The notes under the pieces are model-generated. The model was given only the letters and a program-made list of their open reading frames with translations. It was not told the DNA's origin and did not search any database. 5,109 nucleotides of DNA from an uncultured Porphyromonadaceae bacterium (GTDB lineage: Bacteria; Bacteroidota; Bacteroidia; Bacteroidales; Muribaculaceae), in the NCBI GenBank assembly GCA_900555165.1, contig USKE01000163.1:1-5109 (forward strand). Reading direction: 5' to 3'. Position numbers and translations under genes: made by a program. This document shows, piece after piece, positions 1 through 5,109 of the stretch. The first letter of the stretch is position 1; each line of letters opens with the position of its first letter.

Positions 1-661
1 CATCCTGGCCATCTCGGGCACCACGGCCGAGCGCCTCGACGCGCTCGACAAGCTGCTGGCCCCGTCGGAGATCGGCCGCAAGGGTGTGGAGGAACTGCGC
101 GAGGTAATCGCCGGACTCGATGCCGTAGGCCTCGACGCCACCCTCGACCTCGATGTCTCGCTGGCCCGCGGCCTCAACTACTACACCGGCACCATCATCG
201 AGGTGAAGGCCGCCGACGTGCAGATAGGTTCGATTACCGGTGGCGGCCGCTACGACAACCTCACCGGCGTGTTCGGCATGCCGGGCCTCTCGGGCGTGGG
301 TATCTCGTTCGGCGCCGACCGCATCTACGACGTGCTCAACACCCTTGACCTCTATCCGGCCGAGGCCCGCACTGCCACACAGGTGATGTTCGTGAACTTC
401 GGCCCTGCCGAGGCCGCCGCGTCGATGAAGATGATGAAACAGATGCGCGCCGCCGGTGTGGCATGCGAGATCTATCCTGACGCCGCCAAGATGAAGAAAC
501 AGATGACATACGCCAACGGCGCCGGTGTGCCCTTCGTGGCCATGGTCGGAGAGAGCGAGATGCAGCAGGGCAAGATGGCCCTCAAGTGCATGGCTACCGG
601 CGAGCAGAGCCTGCTCACCCCCGCCGAGGCAGTAGTGGCCGTCAAAGCCGCCCGTAACTAA
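1..661 (+). CDS. hisS: Histidyl-tRNA synthetase, C-terminal half (5' end outside window)
   Basis: This class II aminoacyl-tRNA synthetase charges tRNA-His with histidine using ATP in the cytoplasm. The reading frame is open from base 2 and ends with TAA at 659-661, giving 219 visible residues, about half of a typical Bacteroidetes HisRS of roughly 450. A GTG at 86 is internal and is not the start, because homologous sequence (ending SEIGRKG) continues upstream of it in frame. The histidine-specific motif [10 protein letters not shown] lies at visible residues 54-63; its Arg corresponds to the catalytic Arg of the RGLDYY motif in E. coli. Motif 3 begins at [10 protein letters not shown] (about 80-89) and runs through [11 protein letters not shown]. 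The last ~95 residues (from VMFVNFG) form the anticodon-binding domain, including DAAKMKKQM and the VPFVAMVGE strand. No frameshift is seen. Asn in RGLNYY instead of Asp is, as I recall, usual for Bacteroidetes. The barrel gene follows after 18 bases. Confidence 0.97.
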   Translation, partial: ILAISGTTAERLDALDKLLAPSEIGRKGVEELREVIAGLDAVGLDATLDLDVSLARGLNYYTGTIIEVKAADVQIGSITGGGRYDNLTGVFGMPGLSGVGISFGADRIYDVLNTLDLYPAEARTATQVMFVNFGPAEAAASMKMMKQMRAAGVACEIYPDAAKMKKQMTYANGAGVPFVAMVGESEMQQGKMALKCMATGEQSLLTPAEAVVAVKAARN

Positions 662-679
662 CCCCAGTCACCGATTGCA

Positions 680-1297
680 ATGAAGAATATCAGATACGTC
701 ATAGTGGCCCTTGTGGTCGCATTCACGGCTTTTGCAGGCCGCGCCGAATTCCGCTGGGGCCCCACGGCCGGTGTCAGCATCACCACTCTTGATTTCAAAC
801 AGGATCTATTCAAGGTCGACAGGTCGGTTGGCCCGGCTGTCGGCGTGATGGGCGAGATGATGTTTCCCGGCATCGGTTTCGGCATCGACATAGGCGCCCT
901 CTATTCAACGCAGGGTGCCACGCTCCACCTGGGCGACCGCAAGATATGGGCTGTCGACGGCTACGGCACCGAGCGCTCTTACCTGCACATGGTGCAGATC
1001 CCCATCGATCTCCGTTTCAAATGGACCCGTATGAACGGTTTCGAGGACACGCTGGCCCCCTACGTGTTCGGCGGCCCCACCATCTCTATTCTCGCCGGTC
1101 ACAACAACCTGAAGGCCCTCGACTACACCGCCGGCTCCATCGGCCTGCAGTGCGGTGTCGGTGTCGAGCTCTTCCGCCACTGGCAGATTCAGGGCCAGTA
1201 CACCTGGGGCATGACCTTCGCCACCAAGATGGCCAAACTCGTCGACGACTCCGCCCGCACCGACTTCTGGCAGATCCGCGTCACCTACCTCTTCTGA
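680..1297 (+). CDS. Small outer-membrane beta-barrel protein, PorT-like
   Basis: This 205-residue exported protein is probably an eight- to ten-stranded outer-membrane barrel of the PorT / OMP_b-brl type common in Bacteroidetes. The N-terminus is a classical signal peptide: a short basic start (MKNIR), a hydrophobic core (residues 6-19) and a likely cleavage after GRA at residue 22. The mature part alternates hydrophobic and polar residues with many Gly and aromatic positions (for example RWGPTAGVSITTLDF, GFGIDIGALYSTQGATL and QIPIDLRFKW), with short loops between. It ends RVTYLF; a terminal Phe is the usual barrel-assembly signal. The first ATG of the frame is used. There is no clear Shine-Dalgarno, as is normal in this phylum. 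It lies 18 bases after hisS with no obvious promoter between, so read-through transcription is likely. A hairpin follows 8 bases after the stop. The ligand and role are unknown; PorT itself serves type IX secretion, but nothing here shows that function. Confidence 0.85.
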   Translation: MKNIRYVIVALVVAFTAFAGRAEFRWGPTAGVSITTLDFKQDLFKVDRSVGPAVGVMGEMMFPGIGFGIDIGALYSTQGATLHLGDRKIWAVDGYGTERSYLHMVQIPIDLRFKWTRMNGFEDTLAPYVFGGPTISILAGHNNLKALDYTAGSIGLQCGVGVELFRHWQIQGQYTWGMTFATKMAKLVDDSARTDFWQIRVTYLF

Positions 1298-1305
1298 ACA
1301 TGGGG

Positions 1306-1339
1306 TGCGTCAAAATGCACAAAATGCAATTTTGACGCA
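1306..1339 (+). terminator. Hairpin after the barrel gene, candidate terminator
   Basis: TGCGTCAAAAT at 1306-1316 is perfectly complementary to ATTTTGACGCA at 1329-1339, an 11-base-pair stem. TGCA at 1316-1319 and TGCA at 1325-1328 can prolong the pairing if one base is bulged. The stem starts 8 bases after the TGA stop of the barrel gene. It is followed by a T/A-rich stretch (CATTTTATTATA) but not by an immediate T run, so it is not a textbook intrinsic terminator. It could also serve as a transcript-end stabiliser. Confidence 0.55.
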
Positions 1340-1354
1340 TAGTATACTCATTTT

Positions 1355-1502
1355 ATTATAGGGAGGGTGTTGCAAAACCCGTTTTTCGCCTAATTGTAGG
1401 GACATCGCTTTGCGATGTTTGGTTGATAATCAACAAAATAGCCAAACATCGCAAAGCGATGTCCCTACAATTTGAGGAGTTCTGCAACACCCTCCCTACA
1501 AT
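1355..1502. repeat. Outer inverted-repeat element, REP/MITE-like, 148 bp
   Basis: A 20-base arm at 1355-1374 (core TAGGGAGGGTGTTGCA) is matched by its reverse complement at 1483-1502 with a single mismatch (A against G at the fourth base). Between the arms lies a second, different inverted repeat (1392-1472). The distances from the outer to the inner arms differ (17 bases left, 10 right), so this is not one long simple palindrome. There is no open reading frame for a transposase. The element sits in the gap between two convergent genes, a typical place for REP-type or miniature non-autonomous elements. That class assignment is inference; genome-wide copies would decide it. Confidence 0.75.
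1392..1472. repeat. Inner inverted repeat, perfect 31-bp arms, 19-bp loop
   Basis: Bases 1392-1422 and 1442-1472 are perfect reverse complements over 31 bases, separated by 1423-1441. Each arm also contains its own small palindrome, ACATCGC-TTT-GCGATGT, so each single strand can fold either as one long hairpin or as two short ones. The spacer starts with part of another palindrome, GTTGATAATCAAC (1422-1434). Both arms start, reading inward, with ATTGTAGGGA, which is also the outer end of the surrounding 148-bp element. Small hairpins of the GTAGGGAC...GTCCCTAC kind are what I recall for REP sequences moved by REP-associated tyrosine transposases (RAYT). No such transposase is in the window. 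In RNA the hairpin could act as a two-way terminator for the convergent genes. Confidence 0.85.
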
Positions 1503-1572
1503 GAATACCGGCACATCATGGCATATCCTCCGGTTCTACTGTGTTCGGGCTGCTGTCAGGCGGGGTGTGGCG

Positions 1573-2856
1573 TCAGAGTGCCTCGTAGGCGGCAAAGGCC
1601 TCGGCGAAACGGCCGTTGACGTCATCGAGCAGATAGAGGCCGTCGGCATTCGGGGTGAGACCTTTCAGGCGCAGGGGGAATACCATCGGCGGGTTGTCGA
1701 GGTCAAGCAGGCTGATGTCGCGCAGCTGGTCGGGGGTCTGGTAGACGAGGTTCAGCGACACATATTCCTTGCCGTCCTTGCCGAGCCATTTTTCCATCAC
1801 GAGCTTGCTTCCGATGGGTGTTTTCTTCTCTATAGCGTCGGGAAGCTCATACTCTTCCACGCCAAGTGCGGCATTTACGCTGGCTATGTTCGAGTCATGT
1901 CCCACGAGATATGTGAACTTGCGTCCGGGGGCGTTCAGCTCGTCATACATATATCTCAGCAGCGGGTTGGCCACATTCACGGCCACCGAGGGAGCGGTGA
2001 AGAGCACATCGCCGTAAACATCCTTAATGCGGGCTATCTTTGCCCACTGGTCGCGGGTCAGCTTGTGTCCGAAACCGGCCTTAACGGTGTCGGGCTCCTC
2101 GTAATACTGCAGGATAAAGGCGTCGCTGGCCGAGTTGGCGTCTTTCAGTGAACCTTTCATGCGCGGCTCCTCGCCGGCCTCGAGTATGATTTCCGTGTCA
2201 TAGTTGTCGAAAGCTTTCATGCCACCATTTCCGGCGGGCGAGTGCTCAAGGTCGAGCACCTCGGCAATCAGCGTGTAGCTGTCTTCAAGCCCCTGGTTGA
2301 TGCCGCGTATGCCGGCGTCGCCACCCATGGCGGCAATCTCCTTCATTGCTTTCTCCTTGAAGGCCGGATTGACTTTCGTAAGGCGGGGGAAGAACACCGG
2401 ATCCATCTTCGACGGCGTGAACCTGTGGTTTACCGTCAGGTTGGCCACCGGCATGAACCCCGAGGTGAAGTATTGTGCCGTGGCGATGGTGCGCTGCATC
2501 GAGTTGGCATAGATGTTCACGTCGTCGGCAGTGGGCACGTAATTGTCGGGGAAAAGCCCCTGCTGTTCAAGATATTTGCGGAAATACTGCCCCATGATGG
2601 TCTCAAGGGCGCCCCCGCGTGATGTCAGCTCGCTCGGGGCGGCGCTCCAGTCGGTCCATTCGTGCGAGGTGAGGTTGCCCAGGGCACTGCCGTTGCCCGA
2701 CAGCGGCGCGCGGATGCTGTGGCGGCTCAGCACCACCATCTCTTCAAGGTTGTAACGGTCGTTGAACCCGTCGGGGCGGGTGAGGGCTGTGGCGAGCACC
2801 GGCACCAGAAACAGTGTGCCCAGGAGTGCTCGCAGTGTCAGTGAAAAGTTTTTCAT
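1573..2856 (-). CDS. agp: Periplasmic histidine acid phosphatase, glucose-1-phosphatase (Agp)-like
   Basis: This 427-residue branch-2 histidine phosphatase would hydrolyse a phosphomonoester, most likely glucose-1-phosphate, in the periplasm via a phosphohistidine intermediate. A signal peptide covers residues 1 to about 24 (MKNFSLTLRA, then a hydrophobic LLGTLFLVPVLA core). The catalytic motif is SRHSIRAPL (44-52) with nucleophile His46. ANSMQRT (117-123) supplies the second phosphate-binding Arg (R122), and VGHDSNIA (318-325) holds His320 and the proton-donor Asp321. From memory of E. coli Agp (413 residues, RHNLRAP and GHDSNIA), the match runs nearly end to end, including NSxQRTxATAQ, SxxDAFxLQYYE, LFT(A/S)P, TPIG and VYQ. 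Glu230 aligns with Agp Glu196, a residue tied to glucose-1-phosphate recognition. Phytases usually have RHG; here it is RHS. No cysteine occurs anywhere, unlike the disulfide-bonded E. coli enzyme. The gene is monocistronic as far as seen: convergent with the barrel gene and divergent from the lipoprotein operon. A phytase or other sugar phosphatase is the alternative. Confidence 0.92.
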   Translation of the reverse strand: MKNFSLTLRALLGTLFLVPVLATALTRPDGFNDRYNLEEMVVLSRHSIRAPLSGNGSALGNLTSHEWTDWSAAPSELTSRGGALETIMGQYFRKYLEQQGLFPDNYVPTADDVNIYANSMQRTIATAQYFTSGFMPVANLTVNHRFTPSKMDPVFFPRLTKVNPAFKEKAMKEIAAMGGDAGIRGINQGLEDSYTLIAEVLDLEHSPAGNGGMKAFDNYDTEIILEAGEEPRMKGSLKDANSASDAFILQYYEEPDTVKAGFGHKLTRDQWAKIARIKDVYGDVLFTAPSVAVNVANPLLRYMYDELNAPGRKFTYLVGHDSNIASVNAALGVEEYELPDAIEKKTPIGSKLVMEKWLGKDGKEYVSLNLVYQTPDQLRDISLLDLDNPPMVFPLRLKGLTPNADGLYLLDDVNGRFAEAFAAYEAL

Positions 2857-2896
2857 GACGGCGTAATATGATACGGATTATACATAATGTGTGCCG

Positions 2897-2911
2897 GGCG
2901 CGTTCCGCGCC
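2897..2911 (-). other. Short GC hairpin in the leader of the phosphatase gene
   Basis: GGCGCG (2897-2902) and CGCGCC (2906-2911) form a perfect 6-base-pair stem around a three-base loop, 41-55 bases upstream of the phosphatase ATG. It stands out in an otherwise AT-rich stretch. It would lie in the 5' leader if the promoter is further upstream. I could not find a convincing TAnnTTTG box on the minus strand for this gene, so the promoter is unplaced. Confidence 0.3.
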
Positions 2912-2972
2912 GATATAAATCTTACACCCCGGCCCCCCGCTTTGTTTGCCGTTATGCCCAAGAACATCAGTT

Positions 2973-3011
2973 TTAACAAGTTGAAACTCTTTTGTTAAGG
3001 AAATTTAACAA
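2973..3011. promoter_or_regulatory. Three TTAACAA heptamers, candidate operator in the divergent region
   Basis: TTAACAA occurs at 2973-2979 and at 3005-3011, and its exact reverse complement TTGTTAA at 2992-2998: three identical 7-mers in 39 bases, in direct-inverted-direct order. The first two make an inverted repeat with a 12-base gap; the last two make an inverted repeat with a 6-base gap. The cluster ends just at the -33 region of the lipoprotein-operon promoter and also lies upstream of the divergent phosphatase gene, so a regulator bound here could affect both. AT-rich sequence makes some such repeats expected by chance, and no regulator is identified. Confidence 0.4.
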
Positions 3012-3045
3012 TTGGGGGGGGTGAGTGAACTAATCCCTACCTTTG
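3012..3045 (+). promoter_or_regulatory. Bacteroidetes-type promoter of the lipoprotein operon
   Basis: TACCTTTG at 3038-3045 is a perfect match to the Bacteroidetes -7 consensus TAnnTTTG used by their primary sigma factor. A TTG at 3012-3014 is the best -33 candidate, leaving 23 bases between the boxes, which is at the long end of what is usual. Transcription would start near 3052, giving a leader of about 100 bases before the ATG at 3154. The -33 match is weak, so the -7 box carries most of the confidence. Confidence 0.65.
3014..3021 (+). repeat. G8 homopolymer within the promoter spacer
   Basis: Eight consecutive G residues begin at the last base of the candidate -33 TTG and lie between the -33 and -7 boxes. 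It is the longest single-base run I noticed in the window. Runs of this length are prone to slipped-strand length change, which here would alter promoter spacing. Whether it varies cannot be judged from one sequence. Confidence 0.9.
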
Positions 3046-3058
3046 TGATGCAGAGTGT

Positions 3059-3094
3059 CACCTTTTTTCGAGGTGTTATCGCAAACGGGCACCT
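3059..3094 (+). other. Leader with two mutually exclusive hairpins
   Basis: In the predicted leader of the lipoprotein operon, CACCT (3059-3063), AGGTG (3071-3075) and a second CACCT (3090-3094) occur in series. AGGTG can pair with either CACCT copy but not both. The downstream pairing can be lengthened by G-U pairs (3076 with 3089, 3077 with 3088). This has the layout of a simple switch, but the stems are only 5-7 pairs and no known riboswitch class is recognised. Confidence 0.25.
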
Positions 3095-3153
3095 ATGTAT
3101 TGTCAATCTGCCGCTTATCAAATCTTTAACCGATTCAACAAGATCATCACGGT

Positions 3154-4167
3154 ATGAAATACAGTGTCATACTTGGTGCCGCGTGTTGCGGCGCCATCCT
3201 GCTGGCCGCGTGCGGAAAGGGGAAAGGTCTGGCCGACGGAGCCTCGGGCGACATGGAGTCATACGAGTCATCTGACGTAAACGCCATCGTGCAGGCCAAG
3301 CCTGAAATCATGATCATCCCCGGCGACCAGACCCTGAAACGGTTCCGCGCCCTCTCGGCAGGGAGTTACGGCCGCGTTGACCGTGACTATCAGAAGTACC
3401 TGCTCGCCGACCCAGACGCCCGAACCATATTCTCGATCATACAGGGCGAGTTCCAGGACCGGAATTATCCGCTCAACGACCTTGAGCAGACTCTGAAACA
3501 GCTGGACACCAATGCCGCAACCGATGTGGCCGACAATCTTGCCAAAGACTCGAAGGCGGTGCTGATGGAAACCGCGTCGCCAGACATTATCCTTGAGCTT
3601 GACTACGGCACGCAGAGTTCGGGCAATGTGCTCCGCCATGCAAACGGCAAGGAAACCAAGGCGTTGTTCACCCTCAACGCCATCGACGCCTATACCAACA
3701 AGGTCGTGGCGACGGTGACCACGCCCCCGGTCGTAGGGAAGAGCAAAGCCGAAATCGTGAAAACCGAGCTGGTGAAACTTCTGCCCGGGTTCATGGACGA
3801 CATTCAGGAGTATTTCTCGGACCTGCTTACACGCGGCCGCGAAGTGACGGTGCGCATAAATGTCGACGCCGACAGCAACATCAGCCTTGCCGACGTGACG
3901 GCTCAGGGGGAAACCTATTCTGACTATATCGTAGACTACATCAAGACGCACACGGTCAAGGGCGCCCACAAACTGCAGTCGAACACCGACGACGCACTGG
4001 TGTTCACCGGCGTGCGCATCAGGCTGCTCAACGATGACGGCACCCAGTATGGTATCTATGACTGGACGCGCGACCTGGCCCGCGCCATGCGCAAGGATCT
4101 TGGCGTGAATGTGCAGAACCGCGCCCAGGGTCTCGGCGAGGTAGTGCTTACACTCAAAGGAATCTGA
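3154..4167 (+). CDS. Outer-membrane lipoprotein of DUF6175 type
   Basis: This 337-residue lipoprotein has no known reaction. The N-terminus MKYSVILGAACCGAILLAAC is a lipoprotein signal with lipobox LAAC, so Cys20 becomes the lipidated first residue. A low-complexity, Gly/Ser/Asp-rich linker follows (21-45). The conserved region starts at KPEIMIIPGD (49-58) and includes the DYQKYL...DPD segment (79-88), DRNYPLNDLEQTLKQLD (102-118), PDIILELDYG (143-152), LNAIDAYTNKVVA (174-186) and a late block with REVTVRINVDAD, HTVKG and VRIRLLNDDG, ending in GLGEVVLTLKG. From memory these blocks match the Bacteroidetes family DUF6175 over its length; I could not run a search. Residues after Cys (GKGKG) do not look like a surface-export signal (Cys followed by acidic residues), so a periplasm-facing position on the outer membrane is inferred. 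The first ATG fits the signal peptide exactly. It heads an operon behind the 3038-3045 promoter box; the next gene starts 12 bases after its stop. Confidence 0.85.
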   Translation: MKYSVILGAACCGAILLAACGKGKGLADGASGDMESYESSDVNAIVQAKPEIMIIPGDQTLKRFRALSAGSYGRVDRDYQKYLLADPDARTIFSIIQGEFQDRNYPLNDLEQTLKQLDTNAATDVADNLAKDSKAVLMETASPDIILELDYGTQSSGNVLRHANGKETKALFTLNAIDAYTNKVVATVTTPPVVGKSKAEIVKTELVKLLPGFMDDIQEYFSDLLTRGREVTVRINVDADSNISLADVTAQGETYSDYIVDYIKTHTVKGAHKLQSNTDDALVFTGVRIRLLNDDGTQYGIYDWTRDLARAMRKDLGVNVQNRAQGLGEVVLTLKGI

Positions 4168-4179
4168 TTCAGGTGTGAT

Positions 4180-5109
4180 ATGAATAAAATCCTGATTACT
4201 TTAGCCGCGGCCGCGTTGCTGGCCGGAGTCACCTCATGCGGTAACGGGGGTACTAAATTTAAGCCGGCGGCCGACAGCCTTGAGATGGATGACGCCGGGC
4301 GTCGTGCCGCCATAGCAAAAACACGTCAGAACGCCTCGGGCAAGCTTGAGGATATGCTGGCCATGCAGGGCGTCAAGGTCAGTGTGCTCGCCCCGGAGTT
4401 GCCCGACGGATTCTCGCGCGCCGAGGCCGACGGCATCGCCGCACGGCTTGTGAACATCTGCGCCGCCAACGGCATAAGCGGTCTGGGGACGTCGCCGGGG
4501 TTCGTGTTGGGCACAAGCATTATACCCGGTGCTGAAGAAACCACCGGCACGGCCCCGCAGAAGACCGTGGTAGAGTATGAGCTGGTGTATTCTGTGGGCA
4601 ATGTGGCCACCGGAACCATCTTCGCCTCCATGACCCAGCGCGTCACCGGCGCCGGCCGTTCGCCGCAGGATGCCCGTCGCAACGCCCTGAAACAGATAAA
4701 GTCTACCCCCGCGTTCCAGAAGATGCTTTCTGAGGCGTCTGACCGCATCGTGGCGTGGTATGACGAGAATCTGCCCACCCTGAAAAGCCAGGTTGAATCG
4801 GCCCGCTCGCGCGGCGACTACGCCCTGGCTCTGGCGTATGTCGATGCCGTACCGCAGCAGAGCAGTGCCGCATTCGCCTACGCCGACGAAGTGCGCCCCG
4901 CGCTGTTCGAGGGGTGGAGCCGCAAGACTGCCGCCGACAATTATGCCGCCATGCGCGCCGCAGTGGCCGCCGCCAACGACACGTTCGACCCCGCCGCCGC
5001 AGCCTATTTCGCGCTGATTCCCACCGGGGCACCCGAATATGCCGCCGCCGAGGCGCTTTTCTCGCAGTACCAGGCACGCTGCGACGCCCGCACGGCACAG
5101 CTTGAGGCA
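4180..5109 (+). CDS. Second lipoprotein of the operon, family unrecognised (3' end outside window)
   Basis: The frame is open from ATG 4180 to the last base, giving 310 residues without a stop. The start is fixed by the signal MNKILITLAAAALLAGVTSC: lipobox VTSC, lipidated Cys20, the same cysteine position as in the preceding protein. AGGTG at 4171-4175, five bases before the ATG, is a weak ribosome site. After a linker come a helical segment (34-66), an alpha/beta region (66-155, including VKVSVLAPELP, ICAANGISGLGTSPGFVLGTSII and VVEYELVYSVG) and the motif VTGAGRSPQDARRNALKQI (155-173). That motif resembles the 'G-G-S-x-x-x-A-x-x-x-A' helix entry seen in LPP20/FlgT-like domains. Then IVAWYDENL (190-198) leads into an Ala-rich helical part with a degenerate repeat (about 213-246 and 269-300) like TPR arrays. 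No catalytic motif is seen. I believe similar N-terminal regions occur in Bacteroidetes lipoproteins of unknown function, but cannot name the family. Confidence 0.88.
   Translation, partial: MNKILITLAAAALLAGVTSCGNGGTKFKPAADSLEMDDAGRRAAIAKTRQNASGKLEDMLAMQGVKVSVLAPELPDGFSRAEADGIAARLVNICAANGISGLGTSPGFVLGTSIIPGAEETTGTAPQKTVVEYELVYSVGNVATGTIFASMTQRVTGAGRSPQDARRNALKQIKSTPAFQKMLSEASDRIVAWYDENLPTLKSQVESARSRGDYALALAYVDAVPQQSSAAFAYADEVRPALFEGWSRKTAADNYAAMRAAVAAANDTFDPAAAAYFALIPTGAPEYAAAEALFSQYQARCDARTAQLEA

Noticed and set aside
86..88. GTG as a possible start of a short hisS-like gene
   Set aside because: Synthetase-like sequence continues in frame upstream to base 2, so the gene is complete beyond the window rather than truncated here.
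946..1335. 129-codon plus-strand frame overlapping the barrel gene
   Set aside because: Its product is a His/Arg/Pro-rich out-of-frame reading of the barrel gene and runs into the hairpin. There is no independent support.
1355..1502. CRISPR array or riboswitch as an explanation of the repeats
   Set aside because: The repeats are inverted rather than direct, with only two copies of each arm and unequal spacers, and they lie downstream of both flanking genes rather than in a leader.
1423..2151. Long plus-strand open frame of 242 codons starting in the repeat element
   Set aside because: It runs from the inverted repeat into the antisense of the phosphatase gene, whose motifs are unmistakable. 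The translation shows no domain; long antisense frames are expected at this GC content.
2857..2960. Search for a minus-strand TAnnTTTG promoter for the phosphatase gene
   Set aside because: Only poor matches were seen (for example TAAGATTT on the minus strand, read from 2924 downward). None was good enough to call.
3012..3275. Small plus-strand frame beginning with TTG in the promoter region
   Set aside because: It starts within the -33/G-tract region, upstream of the predicted transcription start, and overlaps the lipoprotein start out of frame.
3268..3969. 233-codon minus-strand open frame opposite the first lipoprotein gene
   Set aside because: The plus-strand protein has a perfect lipoprotein signal and conserved blocks. 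The minus frame is His/Arg/Val-rich shadow sequence with no signal or motif.
4326..5098. Minus-strand open frames of 150 and 131 codons opposite the second lipoprotein gene
   Set aside because: They overlap each other in different frames and are Arg/Ala/Pro-rich. The plus-strand frame is open for 310 codons with a signal peptide, so these are shadows.

Overview
The window looks like a stretch of a GC-rich Bacteroidales chromosome, plausibly a gut Muribaculaceae or relative. The evidence is a histidyl-tRNA synthetase with Bacteroidetes-style wording ([24 protein letters not shown]), a PorT-like outer-membrane barrel, a perfect Bacteroidetes -7 promoter box (TAnnTTTG), weak or absent Shine-Dalgarno sequences, and two lipoproteins of Bacteroidetes-restricted type. 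The genus is inference; no search was run.

Layout: (1) 1-661, the C-terminal half of hisS (+), cut by the window start. (2) 680-1297, a small outer-membrane beta-barrel protein (+), 18 bases after hisS and possibly co-transcribed. (3) 1298-1572, a convergent intergenic region holding a hairpin directly after the barrel gene and then a striking nested pair of inverted repeats, likely a REP/MITE-like element inside a related element. (4) 1573-2856 on the minus strand, a periplasmic histidine acid phosphatase very like Escherichia coli glucose-1-phosphatase (Agp), but with no cysteine at all. (5) 2857-3153, a divergent, AT-rich control region with three TTAACAA heptamers, a G8 tract, a Bacteroidetes promoter and a roughly 100-base leader. 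(6) 3154-4167 and 4180-5109 (+), two lipoprotein genes 12 bases apart. The first resembles the DUF6175 family. The second is cut by the window end and has no recognised family.

Working together: hisS is housekeeping. Apart from it, every gene encodes an exported protein: an outer-membrane barrel, a periplasmic phosphatase and two lipoproteins. The two lipoproteins form an evident operon with its own promoter, and are the best candidate for an undescribed cell-envelope system. I see no CRISPR array, tRNA, rRNA, phage, toxin-antitoxin or defence genes. The most noteworthy signals are the nested repeat, the homopolymer inside the lipoprotein-operon promoter, and the lipoprotein pair itself.
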